64,000 nucleotides of DNA from Symbiodinium natans (Eukaryota; Sar; Dinophyceae; Suessiales; Symbiodiniaceae): positions 87,001-151,000 of the forward strand of contig CAJNDS010002420.1 of the NCBI GenBank assembly GCA_905221605.1, in the 5' to 3' direction. Position numbers and translations under genes: made by a program. Below the pieces are notes generated by a model, which worked only from the letters and a program-made list of their open reading frames with translations, did not search any database and had not been told where the DNA came from. Positions 42,901-52,753 of this stretch are shown here, one piece after another (position 1 is the first letter of the stretch; every line of letters starts with the position of its first letter).

Positions 42901-44336
42901 AAGGAGTGACCATTTTTAGGGGCCTTAGGGGTTCTTATATAGGGGCTATACAGGGGAACAAGATTAAGGGTCCCTTCTAGGGGTCCCTCCTTCGACCCCT
43001 TGATGGTTGATGGTTGCAGGTTGGAGTTTACTAGTTCATGGCTGGGATAATACTAAACATTGAAAAATCTGTACCTTGTTGATTTTCAGTACCCCTAAAC
43101 CATGTGAGATGTTCCCCCACTATGACAAAGTTTTAGGGCTTCTAAGATTATAAGGGCTTACAGGAGGTAGGAGTTTAGGGTTTCTGGGGAATAACAAGGG
43201 CTTTTGAGGTAGGAGTTCAGGGCTTCTAAGGGGTAGAAGTTTAGGGCTTCTAAGGGCCCTCGGGCTTATGGGGATGAAGAATCTTTTCAAGTGTACAGTC
43301 ATGGCCCACCAGAAGACGCGCCTTGCCCGCCGCGGAGGCGATTCGGAATCGGCAGACTTGCCCCTGGGTGGGGAACTGAAGACCCAGGCCCATCCCATGG
43401 AATTTTACGCAAAAAAGGGGAACTCCGATGTAGTAGAATCCCCTTAGAAGAAAGACCCAGTAAGGTATCCCTAATTCGTAAACCCTCCCATGTTCACGTT
43501 AGGGTTTGGGGCAGGGATGGAACCTTGAATGTCGCTGTCTAAACCAACCCCAAACCCAAAAACCCTCAATGAAGCCCTTAGCGACCAGGCGCCCAAAGAG
43601 TTGCAAAGTCCCACCATTCCACATCCTCACCCCCGCCTCCCCACCCCCCCGCACCCTTTCCAATGTTGAATCTCCCTGAATTGGGTTCGAGAGTCTGACT
43701 TTCCAGGCCCAGGGCACGAAAGTCCGTTTAGGAGCGGCTCAAGAGCCCTCTCTGTAGACAAACCCTTCGAACGCCCTTTCAGGGTTTAGGGTTTAGGGTT
43801 TAGGGTTTAGGGTTTAGGGTTTAGGGGTTTTCGGGCAGGGCCGAGGCAGTTGACAGCGTTTGCCATAGGAGACCAGTGAATCGTGCACAGGGCACGGGAT
43901 GTGTATGACCCTAAACCCTAAACCCTAAACTTTCCCTAAACCCTAAACCCTAAACCCTAATAGGCCGTTCTCTCGCACCTGCTCCGACTCCGCTTGGGTG
44001 GCATCTCCACAGGCTTCGCCCTGGAGAGTCAAAAAACTGACAGGGGCCAGGGCTTAGAAAGCCTCGACAATCAGTAGTAGGATCTCTGGGCATTCGGGTA
44101 AACAGTTAAGCCAGTTAAGCTGTAAGCCCTGAGGCCCTGAAACCAAGGAGCCTTGCGACAAAATAGAGTGCGAAGGAACAGCAGCGGAGGCTTCGAAAAG
44201 CGCAGAAGTCTCGCAAGAACCAAGACGACCGATACTTGAGGGTTTAGGGCTCACAGGGCTTCTCGGGCATAGGGTTTAGCAGGCAGGAGCATAAGCCAAA
44301 AAGCTAGGGCACATCACCCTTGGGACCCTGAATGCA
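42901..44336. other. Islands, small telomere-like tracts
   Basis: 43055-43128 is a dispersed element (listed separately). TTTAGGG 43783-43826 and CCCTAAA 43910-43960. Recurrent TTTAGGGCTTCTAAGG-type sequence at 43130-43260. No gene recognised. Confidence 0.55.
43055..43128. repeat. Dispersed element, inverted relative to 34723-34788
   Basis: CATTGAAAAATCTG at the left, CCTTGTTGATTTTCAGTACC in the middle and GAGATGTTCCCCCACTATGA at the right. The reverse complement matches 34723-34788 over about 70 bp with short gaps. Confidence 0.6.
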
Positions 44337-44490
44337 CCCTGAACCCTAAACCCTAAACCCTACACGCAAAACCCTAAACTCTAACCCTAAACCCTAAACC
44401 CGAAACCCTAAACCCTAAACCCGAAACCCTAAACCCTAAACCCGAAACCCTAAACCCTAAACCCGAAACCCTAAACCCCAAACCCCAAAC
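44337..44490. repeat. CCCTAAA array with 21-bp higher-order unit
   Basis: In 44395-44470 the three-unit block CCCTAAA-CCCTAAA-CCCGAAA repeats about four times. This is a higher-order repeat built on telomere variants. Confidence 0.85.
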
Positions 44491-44800
44491 CCCCGAAACG
44501 ATGCCCCACAGATGCTGATCCGGGAAGGGCACGGGCTTGAACTCGAGCTCCGACTCCGTGCAGGGCGAGTGTCGACCGAAATGGCATCCCTCGGATCTTA
44601 AGGGTTTTTCGGGCTTTGAGGTTCAGGGGCTTTAGTGGCTTTACTTTCAAGCTTTAGGGTTTGAGGGCTTGGGGGTTTTAGGGCGTTTAGGGCTTCAGGG
44701 CTCTTAGGGTGTCAGATCTTAGGGGCTTTAGGGGCTTTAGTGTTTGCAGGGATGATGGGGTCTCAGGGCTTGTAGGGATTACAGGGCTTAGAGGGCTTTA
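44491..44800. other. Island
   Basis: About 310 bp of G/T-rich sequence with scattered AGGGCTTTAGGG-type words. Nothing else recognised. Confidence 0.5.
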
Positions 44801-44893
44801 GGTTGGGAGGTTTCCCCTTGTACTAACAGTCCTCAATATTCAGGGGTTATAATAAGGGTACTGGAATGCCTGTTAAGGACTGGTAGTAGACTA
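44801..44893. mobile_element. CTAACAGTCC-family MITE, copy 4
   Basis: GGTTGGGAGGTTTCCCCTTG, TACTAACAGTCCTCAAT at the left; TTATAATAAGGGTACTGGAA in the core; TTAAGGACTGGTAGTA at the right. Confidence 0.65.
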
Positions 44894-45161
44894 CTATTTG
44901 CTGTTTTTTTGGGGGTCCGGATGAGTGGGCCTTGCTCCTGCTGCAGGCAAGCATCTGCTGGGGTGGACACGCCTCCACTTTGTCGGCGTCGCCCTGCGGA
45001 ATCTCCTGCACAGGAACACTTTCCCCAATCACCCTGAACCCTAAGCCCTAAACCCTAAACCCTAAGCCCTAAACCCTAAACCCTAAACCCTAACCCGACT
45101 TCCGAAGTCCGAAGGGTCGGTCCTCTCAAAGCATACAGGGCATTGCAGCTCCGTGAGCCCC
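44894..45161. other. Island with CCCTAAA tract
   Basis: CCCTAAA tract 45030-45095; otherwise unassigned. Confidence 0.5.
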
Positions 45162-45379
45162 ATAAAGCCTATAAACAATATCTAAGGTCAGCACCGGGCT
45201 AGTCGCCCGAGACGTTGGGTTTAGGGTTTAGGGTTTAGGGTTTAGGGTTTAGGGTTTAGGGTTTAGGGTTTAGGGTTTAGGGTTTAGGGTTTAGGGTTTA
45301 GCGTTTAGGGTTAGATAAAGCCTATAAACAATAGCTAAGGCAAGCACTACGCTAGTCGCTAGTCGCCGGAGACGTTGGG
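45162..45379. repeat. TTTAGGG tract bracketed by a 58-65 bp direct repeat
   Basis: 45162-45219 (ATAAAGCCTATAAACAATA through GAGACGTTGGG) recurs at 45315-45379 with several mismatches and a 7-bp internal duplication (GCTAGTC). The 95 bp between is TTTAGGG repeats. Same architecture as 163-304. Confidence 0.8.
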
Positions 45380-45915
45380 GCGTGGTAGCGTCACCATACC
45401 ACGTGCTCCCCAACTTCTGCTTTAAACTCAAGTCGGACTGACACCCAAGGCACAAGTCGACCTTAAACCCTTTACGGTTTAGGGTTTAGGGTTTAGGGTA
45501 TACACCTCAAGTCACGAAAGCAAAAAAATCAATAACTCGGGCTATGGAGACTAGCGGAGCATCCAGCAGCCACTGAGAAAAAAAAGTGCAGCAAGTACCT
45601 TTCTGACTTCAACCCGGAGTCGACCAAGAGCCTTGAGTTCTGGGTGTTAGGGTTTAAGGCTTAGGGTTTAGGAGTCGGGTTTAGGGTTATAAGGCATAGG
45701 ATACTGCTAACTTCTACTACCTTGTGTTCTTAAAAGAACTTTTCCGCTGCTCGTGCAATTGGGTCAGCGCGCTTTTCAGACAGCACGCGCAAGAACATGT
45801 CAAACTGGCTCCAGCTTCTTGCTGTAGGGTTTAGGGTTTAGGTTTAGGGTTTAGGGTTTAGGATTCAGGGTTCAGGGTTGAGGGTTTAGGGTTTAGGGTT
45901 TAGGGTTTAGGGCTA
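45380..45915. other. Island with telomere-like tracts
   Basis: Small TTTAGGG tract 45478-45500 and a longer one at 45826-45913, with unassigned sequence between. Confidence 0.5.
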
Positions 45916-46020
45916 CCATAGGGGCCTTAATAATAAGAATAGGGTTTTGGGGTTCTGCTAGTAAGTATACATATATAAGGGACCATGAGGGAACACTACT
46001 ACTACATATGCCGACCCTTA
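45916..46020. mobile_element. TAGGGGCC-family MITE, copy 2
   Basis: CATAGGGGCCTTAATAATAA at the left, ATATAAGGGACCATGAGGG in the middle and CATATGCCGACCCTTA at the right. It abuts the stop codon of the oxidoreductase gene (46023-46025), so it probably supplies that gene's 3' untranslated region or end-formation signal. Confidence 0.65.
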
Positions 46021-46022
46021 CA

Positions 46023-48572
46023 TTACACTACAATGCGATCTGGCTCGGCTATATGGATGTCTTGCTGAAAGCGGCGTGTCAAAATCTCTTGGACTCTGGT
46101 GACATTCACATCTTGAACCGTGGCCGCCGTTGCATCCACGAGTTGTTGCGCCGCGACTCCTCTCGACCCAGGAGTAGCCTAGGAAAAAACCGGCACCCTT
46201 CTTTGGTGTAAAGGTTTAGGGTTTAGGGTTTAGGGTTTAGGGTTTAGGGTTTAGGGTTTAGGGTTTAGGGTTTAGGGTTTAGGGTGAGAAGGGAACCTAC
46301 ACCCTCAAAATAGGGGAAATAGGGCCTACCATAGTCCTGCTGCAGATCCTGTGCTCATGAACATCGCCTCGATCCGCGTTGATGCAAACGCCACATGGGA
46401 CGTCGAGAGGCAAACCGGCACAAGAAGATTGATTCCTCTTGGCTGCACTTATTTTTTGCTGACTTATATTTTGAGAAACCCAATGAACCCAAAAAAAGGC
46501 TAAGGATCTAAAGTTAGCTGTCTCACATTTTAAGAAACCCAATGAACCCAAGAAAGGCTAAGGATCTAAAGTTGCAGTAAAGCACCACAGAGTCCTGTTC
46601 CCACTTTTGGCGTCATGAGCCGGTATGGAACCTCGTAGGGCGGCGGTGTGGTCCCTTTGTTGTGGGGAAAGTTGCCTTCCAGCCGAACTGTGAACTGCCC
46701 ATCGCCGTCAGGAACGGCATATTTTCCTTAGTAGCCCAGTAACCAGATTATCACAAGGGCAGCCTTTTTTGGGTTAGTTACTTTACGAGGGACCCCATAA
46801 CCAAAACAAGGGAAAAGGGTACCACTGGGCTACTAAGTTTCCGGTCATGTGCATATCAAGCCACCAGTTTGCAACGGCGATGCTGTCCGGCACAACTTTT
46901 GGATTAGCAATGTTGTTTTGGGTCATGACATAATCACCAACGAGTCGGTTGCCTGGTAGCCCAGTAACCATATGTTAATAAGGGCACCCTTTTTTGGGGG
47001 GTTGGTTACTTTGATAGAGGAACCTTGAACCCAAAAAAAGGGTAAAGGGTACCTCTGGGCTGCCAAGGTTGCTTTCGCGAATATAGAGCTGCGGAGGGAT
47101 GTGGCTAAACTCCACAAACTCGTCAGCGCAGAGGCCATAGCGGTTGAACTCCTCCCTGACCTTCACCGGAACCTTGGGATCGTTCTAAACCCTAAACCCT
47201 AAACCCTATAAACCCAAAACCTAAACCCCCAACCCCAAACCCCAAACCCCAAACCCTAAACCCTAAACCCTTCCCAGGCACCTTGGGATCGTTCGCGAGG
47301 AAATAGAACATGCCAAGCTCAAAGTAGGTGTGTTCGCCGATGATCTGCTGCTTCTTCTCCCAGGAAGCCGTTGCCCAGCCACGATTAAGGTTGGGCCTAG
47401 GGTTTAGGGTCTAGGGTTTAGGGTTTAGGGTTTAGGGTTTAGGGTTTAGGGTTTAGGGTTCAGGGTTTAGGGTTCAGGGTTTAGGGTTCAGGGTTTAGGG
47501 TAAACCATCTTTTGTGTGGGTGGGGGTGTGTGGGGGCTCTTTGAATGTAGTTCTGCCACATAAGCTTGTATTTGCACAGAACCATATCCAAAGAGCATAC
47601 GACTCAAAAAGCTAGACCTTGTGCTGAAGTCCGGCCCATCGGCTGGTCCGATGCTGCGATGCTTATCCCACAGCAGAGTGTGTACTTCTTCTTTGGGCCT
47701 GGATACCCGAAGTCACGCATATCCTGTGGTGGCCACCCGAACCCATCGAACTTACCCTGGTTCGCCGCGATGTAGCGCTCAAAGAGTACGAAGTCATTCC
47801 GATCGTATCCGTCAGGCTTCTTCCATGGCAAGCGGTCCTCATCGCCAGAGATGCAGAGCCGATGCTGAAATGCCATGAGAGCATCATCAGCTTCGCCGGG
47901 ACGGGCGAGGCCGCTGATGTTCTGTACATACTTGATGATGGTGCCATCGTCATGGAGGGCATGGACCTTCACAGCACTCGGCGTTGGAATTCTTGCGCCC
48001 GCAAGGGACTCGTTGTACACGGCAGTTGCCTCTCTTCCATGGGTGTAGTCAACCGTTTTCGTCATGATCTCACCATCATAGCTGGCATCAATGAACACTT
48101 TCGCTGAGACAGGATTCTTCTGACAGATAACGTTGATGCTCTCGATGCTGGCCCCGTCTGCTCTACACTTTACGCCAGTGAGCCTGCACGCCAGCTTTAT
48201 CTCCACCACACCTGCAGCGTTTAGCATCTTGTAGAAAGAAGCGTTCGCAACGAAGGACTCTGGTTGCGCTACCTCGCTCGGCACGTTGTAGTACGCCGCG
48301 TTCAGCAGTGAAAAGTTGCGGGCAAGGCCGCTCAGCTTTGTCCGTGGGGCGCCATCGTGCAAGGCTAGGTTTCCCGCAGCACCCATGCCTCCAATCATGG
48401 GCAAAGGCTCGAAAACTCCAACATGCATTCCAAGGTGTCCAGCGGCTGTGGCAGCCGCAATGCCGGCGGGGGTTGAACCATAGACGACGACATCGAAATC
48501 GTATCCGCGTGTCGGCAGGGGCCCCGCGCACAGAAAAACAAAGAAGGAGGCAGGAATCATTGGCCTCACCAT
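46023..48572 (-). CDS. FAD-dependent oxidoreductase, secreted, seven exons
   Basis: Reconstructed exons in transcript order: 48572-47644, 47396-47282, 47172-47073, 46952-46842, 46726-46605, 46442-46337, 46159-46023. All phases agree (1620 bp, 539 residues plus stop). The N-terminus is a hydrophobic signal-peptide-like stretch, followed by the Rossmann segment DVVVYGSTPAGIAAATAAG that binds FAD. Later family landmarks fall in separate exons: GWATASWEKK and GMFYFLANDP; EEFNRYGL and PPQLYIRES; RLVGDYVMTQ; YEVPYR; INLLVPVCLSTSHVAF; AATVQDVNV near the C-terminus. This is the pattern of the FAD_oxidored family; the substrate is unknown. Donors are GC, GT, GC, GA, GT and GA with AG acceptors, as is usual in dinoflagellates. 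The exon 5/6 junction is the least certain, since a short GCCAA repeat allows an alternative one residue shorter. The start at 48572 is the first ATG before the signal peptide. Confidence 0.85.
46160..46336 (-). repeat. Intron 6 of the oxidoreductase gene (telomere-like core)
   Basis: 177 bp, donor GA and acceptor AG followed by GA (GCAGCAG before GACTATGG; GAGAG before GAGTCGC). The centre (46206-46285) is a TTTAGGG array on the plus strand. Splicing joins Ala-Ala-Gly to Val-Ala in frame. Confidence 0.8.
46443..46604 (-). repeat. Intron 5 of the oxidoreductase gene (two direct repeats)
   Basis: About 162 bp, GT donor and AG acceptor as modelled. It contains two copies of a segment of about 45 bp (46474-46518 and 46531-46574: AAACCCAATGAACCCAA, AAAGGCTAAGGATCTAAAG). 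Confidence 0.6.
46727..46841 (-). mobile_element. Introner-like element forming intron 4
   Basis: 115 bp with terminal inverted repeats: the plus strand begins CTTAGTAGCCCAGTAACCAG and ends GGGTACCACTGGGCTACTAAG-like sequence. Donor GA and acceptor AG, with GAAA present at both junctions (ACCG before GAAACTTAG; CTAAG before GAAAATATG), so splicing restores Thr-Gly-Lys-Tyr. It shares its arms and its TTTTTTGGG...GTTACT interior with intron 3 and with 50665-50755. Confidence 0.8.
46953..47072 (-). mobile_element. Introner-like element forming intron 3
   Basis: 120 bp. The arms are inverted repeats (plus strand: GGTAGCCCAGTAACCATATG at one end, GGTACCTCTGGGCTGCC at the other). Donor GC and acceptor AG, with GCAACC at both junctions (CGCGAAA before GCAACCTTGG; CCAG before GCAACCGACT), giving Arg-Glu-Ser-Asn-Arg-Leu across the join. 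Same family as intron 4. Confidence 0.8.
47173..47281 (-). repeat. Intron 2 of the oxidoreductase gene: telomere repeats within an exon duplication
   Basis: 109 bp, GT-AG. The 15-bp sequence ACCTTGGGATCGTTC occurs at 47171-47185 and 47280-47294, and the 94 bp between is CCCTAAA-type repeat (plus strand). Both splice sites fall inside the duplicated 15-mer, so splicing removes the insert and exactly one copy, restoring Asn-Asp-Pro-Lys-Val-Pro. Confidence 0.85.
47397..47643 (-). repeat. Intron 1 of the oxidoreductase gene (telomere-like tract)
   Basis: 247 bp, GC donor and AG acceptor, GCC at both junctions (GACCA before GCCGATGG; CTAG before GCCCAACC), restoring Ser-Asp-Gln-Pro-Asn. The 3' half (47397-47502) is a TTTAGGG array with GGGTTCA variants on the plus strand. 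Confidence 0.8.
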
Positions 48573-50664
48573 GGGTAGACCGATCTAGCGAAGCTCCTTT
48601 GACCCCCTGCTTGTTTGGTGATGGTGCTGCGGCTGCTGGGAGTCCTAAAAACCTCCCCAGCAACCCCTAAACCCTAAACCCTAAACCCTATACCCTAAAC
48701 CCTAAACCCCAAACCCCAAACCCAAAAGGCCCAAAACTTGAAGAGAAAATGCTGGTGCCAACACAAGGTGCTATAGCCTCACACCTCCACCGGGCTATCA
48801 GGGTTTAGGGTTTAGGGTTTAGGGTTTAGGGTTTAGGGTTTAGGGTTTAGGGTTTAGGGTTTAGGAAGATCTTAGGGCTTGCAAGGAGGGTCTGAACCTA
48901 GAGAACCCGAGAGATTCAAGGCTCTGAAGCAATCAAGGTGAAATCTTCCTGAAATGGGGATCCTCCTTTGCAAACACTAAACCCTAAACCCTAAACCCTA
49001 AACCCTAAACCCTAAACCCTAAACCCTAAACCCTAAACCCTAAACCCTAAACCCTAAACCCTACCCCCCACCGAATTGTCGGAAACGCCGTTGGGTCAGT
49101 GTCTCCTTGGCCTCTTCGGATGGCTTGGGCTCCTCACATGCTTAGGGTTTAGGGTTTAGGGTTTAGGGTTTAGGGTTTAGGGTTTAGGGTTTAGGGTTTG
49201 GGGTTTGGGGTTTAGGGTTTAGGGCTTACAAGGGCAAGAGGACCTGACCCTTCCGGTTGGGAGCACAGAACGCGCAAACAAGTACCACAAGCTCGGGGTT
49301 TCGCAGGCTAACCAACAAAGGGCTCTTACCTATGGGTTTAGGGTTTAGGGTTTAGGGTTTAGGGTTTAGGGTTTCAACCCTATGGCCTATGGGGGGCTTC
49401 CTTTGTGAGTACGTTTCGGAGTAGGATACGATGCCGAAAGAAGTTCGGCAGCCCCAGAAACGGACGGGGCAGAAGCCTCGACACGATTACTCCCTAAATT
49501 GTAAACCCTAAACCCTAAACCCTAGACCCTAAACCCTAAACCCTATAACCCTACAACCCTATAACCCTATAACCCTATGGCCCTATAACCCTAAACCCTA
49601 AACCCTAAACCCTAAACCCTAAACCCTAAACCCTAAACAAGGCTCAGAACTGGGAGTTAGGGAGTTGATTGAGGATCCCTTGTAGGGCTCTGCGACTGGC
49701 TACTGGGCACCTGATCTCCTAGCTTCTGACTAAGCACCGTTAGTCTCAACCCTATACACCCCAAAACCCCAAAACCCGATAACCTAGAACCCTAAACCCC
49801 TAAACCCCTTAATTAACGCTAAACTCTAAACCCTAAACCTTAAACCTTAAACCCCAAAACCCAACAGCATGTGGCTTGAAAGCGGCCTGTGGCGCCTCCA
49901 CGGGAGCTGCGGGAACTGGAGGGACCGGCGTCCTGGAATGGGGGGTTGCAAGGGTCGAGCATCCGAGCGTTCAGGGGGATTGAGGGAGTTTAGGGTTTAG
50001 GGTTTAGGGTATAGGGCTTAGGGTTGGGGATTTTGGGATTGGCCTTGCGCATGCGGGGGCTGAAGGCTTCGTGCACGGCTTCCGGTGCGTCTGTGAGGGC
50101 GTAGGCGTCGGTCTGGCTATGCAGACCCTCTGATGACACCCATTCCTGAAAGCTGCAGCACTCAAGTCCCCAGAAAACGACCCGACCCAAAAGGCCCTTC
50201 GAAGCAGAACACCTAGGCTCTTGATACGCTGTTAAACCTTGAACACGAAACCTTAAACTGACCCTGGCGCCTAAACCCTAAGCCCCACGCCTTGCCACCG
50301 CCTCGTCCTTATGAACTGGTTGCATCACGACAGCCTGCGGCGTCACAGCTATAAAACCCTAAACCCTAAACCCTATAACCCTAAACCCCAAAGCCTAAAC
50401 CCTAAACCCTAAACCCTAAACCCCTAAACCCCTGAACCCCTAAACCCCTAAACCCCTAAACCCCTAAACCCCTAAACCCCTAAACCCCTAAACCCATGCC
50501 AAGCCCTCGACCCTAAACAGCCCCAAGCCACCCTGAAGCCAAAGATTTGGTAGGGAGCGGGGGGGGGGGAGGGGGAGGGGCCCCCTAAACCCTGTAAACC
50601 CTAAACCCTAAACCCTAAACCCTAAACCCCAATTAACGGCATTCAGGATTGGGTACATTCTCTT
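48573..50664. repeat. Telomere-like tracts with several local variants
   Basis: CCCTAAA 48665-48725, 48978-49062 and 49503-49635 (with a CCCTATAA sub-block at 49545-49590); TTTAGGG 48801-48865, 49142-49225 and 49336-49375; CCCTAAA 50350-50500 containing a pure CCCCTAAA 8-bp sub-array at 50421-50495; CCCTAAA 50585-50632. The upstream flank of the oxidoreductase gene (48573-48660) shows no clear promoter. No gene. Confidence 0.8.
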
Positions 50665-50755
50665 GGCAGCCCAGAAACCATATGATAGCGCCCCGTTTTT
50701 GGTTGGTTACTGTATAAGGGAACCCAGAATCCAAAAAAGGGGTGTAGGAGCTTGG
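50665..50755. mobile_element. Introner-family element outside a recognised gene
   Basis: GGCAGCCCAGAAACCATATG, then a CCCCGTTTTTGGTTGGTTACT interior, then CCAAAAAAGGGG, matching the plus strand of introns 3 and 4 of the oxidoreductase gene. The right arm is degraded. It lies between telomere-like tracts. Confidence 0.7.
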
Positions 50756-52004
50756 GCTTTAGGGTTTAGGGTTTAGGGTTTAAGGTTTAGGGTTTAGGGT
50801 TTAGGGTTTAGGGTTTAGGGCTTAGGGTTTAGGGCTTAGGGTTTAGGGTTTAGGGCTTGGGGTGACCCAGGCAGATGGCTTGAAGCTCTTGGCATGCCGG
50901 ACGGCTACCACCACGGCGTGTGATCTTCAGGGGTTTAGGGTTTAGGGTTTAGGGTTTAGGGTTTAGGCCCCCAAGACCCCTCCATGGCGTGAACAAAGTC
51001 GAGGTGCTTTTGGCGTGCGCGGGAAATCTGTTTGGGTGGGACCAAAGTAGCGCCTAAAATGACCATTCCAATATTTTTCGGGTAGTTCTTCTTATTATTA
51101 TTCTTCTTTGGTTGTTCGCATTTTGCTATCCATATTTTGATAATTAGAATAATAAGAACAGTCATTATCGTTAATGTTCTTGGTAGTAGTACATATATAT
51201 ATATATATATGTATATATTATGTAGAAATAATTCTGTACATATGTAAATATATTTATATGTCTACCTCTACCTCTTTCTTGGGGGGAGGGGTACCTCTAT
51301 ATGGGGAGATCCCTATATGATACGGTGGCTTGGGACCCCCCCCCCCCTGCCTCGCCCTCCTCATCGGACGTGCCATCGGCTTTCGTGGTGACTTTGGTGG
51401 TGGTATGGCCTGGTCCGGCCCCCAGTCTACAGCAACCGTGGGCCGCGAGCACTACGAGAGGCTCAGAGAGAGAGGAGATTTAGGGTTTAGGGTTTAGGGT
51501 TGAGGGTTTAGGGAGAATCCTAGTTGAGGATTGGCCCTCTGAAGCCGGCAACCCGAATCGAAGCCCCCTCGCTATTGTAGGAGCGGACTCACGCTCATGT
51601 GGCCTCAAAGAACATCCAGGGCAGCCTTACCTCCCTAAGCCGTCTCTTGGCATATTCCAGCGCTGAAGTGTAGTTAGCACATCTGGTGTTGTCAAAAGCT
51701 AAACCCAAAAACTCCCGGCCTAAGCCCGAAACCCTAAAACCCTAACCCCCCCCCCCTCTCAGGGGTGTAAGGGGGCCATATTGATTAAGTCCTTATTTGG
51801 GGAATATGGGGCCCTTACAGCCCCACCTCCCCCGCCACCCACTCCCGAAACTGAAACTGGGCTCTGCACTGATCGTCTGGTGTTTGCACCCTCGGCTGCG
51901 ACTGCGGCTCCTGCTGGGCCTGAGGTTTCTCTGAGGTTTAGGGTTTGGGGTTTGGGCTTAGGGTTTAGGGTTTGGGGTTTCGGGTTTCGGGGTTGGGGTT
52001 TAGG
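50756..52004. other. Telomere-like tracts and islands
   Basis: TTTAGGG 50759-50860, 50936-50970, 51480-51515 and 51940-52004 (with GGGGTTT). The 50990-51300 island is AT-rich with a TATATATATA run near 51195. No gene recognised. Confidence 0.6.
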
Positions 52005-52080
52005 GATCCGAAGTATGGGCCCACAGTTCGGGTCCCTGATGGATACACACTCTACATAATAAGGGCCCATACTTCGGATC
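52005..52080. mobile_element. 76-bp element with perfect 18-bp inverted ends
   Basis: GATCCGAAGTATGGGCCC at 52005-52022 and its exact reverse complement at 52063-52080, with a 40-bp loop. The left end meets a TTTAGGG tract. A transcript would fold into a strong hairpin. Confidence 0.75.
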
Positions 52081-52664
52081 TGGGGCGTTTCGGGCAACTT
52101 GAAGCAATTTAGAGCGTTTTCATAGGGTCGAATAGACGACATGTTTCTAAGGGTTTGTAAGATTTGTGTGGGCTTGTGAAGGGCTTTTGGGCAGTGTTAC
52201 TGTGTTCGTTGTGAGGGGTTCAGAGGGATTCTTTAGGGTGTGCAGGGCTTACGAGGCTTTTAGGGCTTGCCTAAGCCCCCCCCCCCAAGCCCTAAAGCAG
52301 GGATCCGCGTACTAGGGTTGAGGGTCTCAACAAAGGCCGCATGAGCATATTACAAAATATGCGCTGTATGAGAGATGACAAGAATGTGCTTTCTATGTCA
52401 CTAGATGACAGGCATGTGTTAGCTTTTCCGAAGCTGACAAGAATTAGATGCCAGGACCTATGAGAAGATGACAAGTATTTCTCTTGTATCAGGAAGACAC
52501 GAATGTGTCATCCATCAGAAGATTCATGAATCACAGTGTTAACGAGAGAAGGTACAGAACAATCAGCCGTCTTGCATTTCTAGTTGTGTGCATGACGAAG
52601 TGCTTCAGAATATGTACTTCGCCGATGGTTTCTAAAGGGACTGTAGCGGGAACCCCAAACAAGG
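52081..52664. repeat. Island with degenerate GATGACAAG repeats
   Basis: 52340-52560 contains diverged copies of an AGATGACAAGNATGTG word at about 25-40 bp spacing. A C run lies at 52276-52285. No gene. Confidence 0.5.
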
Positions 52665-52753
52665 AACCCCAAGAATAGAGTAGGAACTTCGTAGCAAAAA
52701 TCACCTACAGGGTCCTTATATTCCCTACATAGTCCTACTGTACTCTTGGGGTT
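52665..52753. mobile_element. 89-bp element with 21-bp inverted ends
   Basis: The left arm starts AACCCCAAGAATAGAGTAGG (52665-52685) and the right arm ends CTACTGTACTCTTGGGGTT (52733-52753). They pair with two mismatches over 21 bp. Its left end also resembles 53578-53592 inside the methyltransferase-like frame. Confidence 0.65.
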
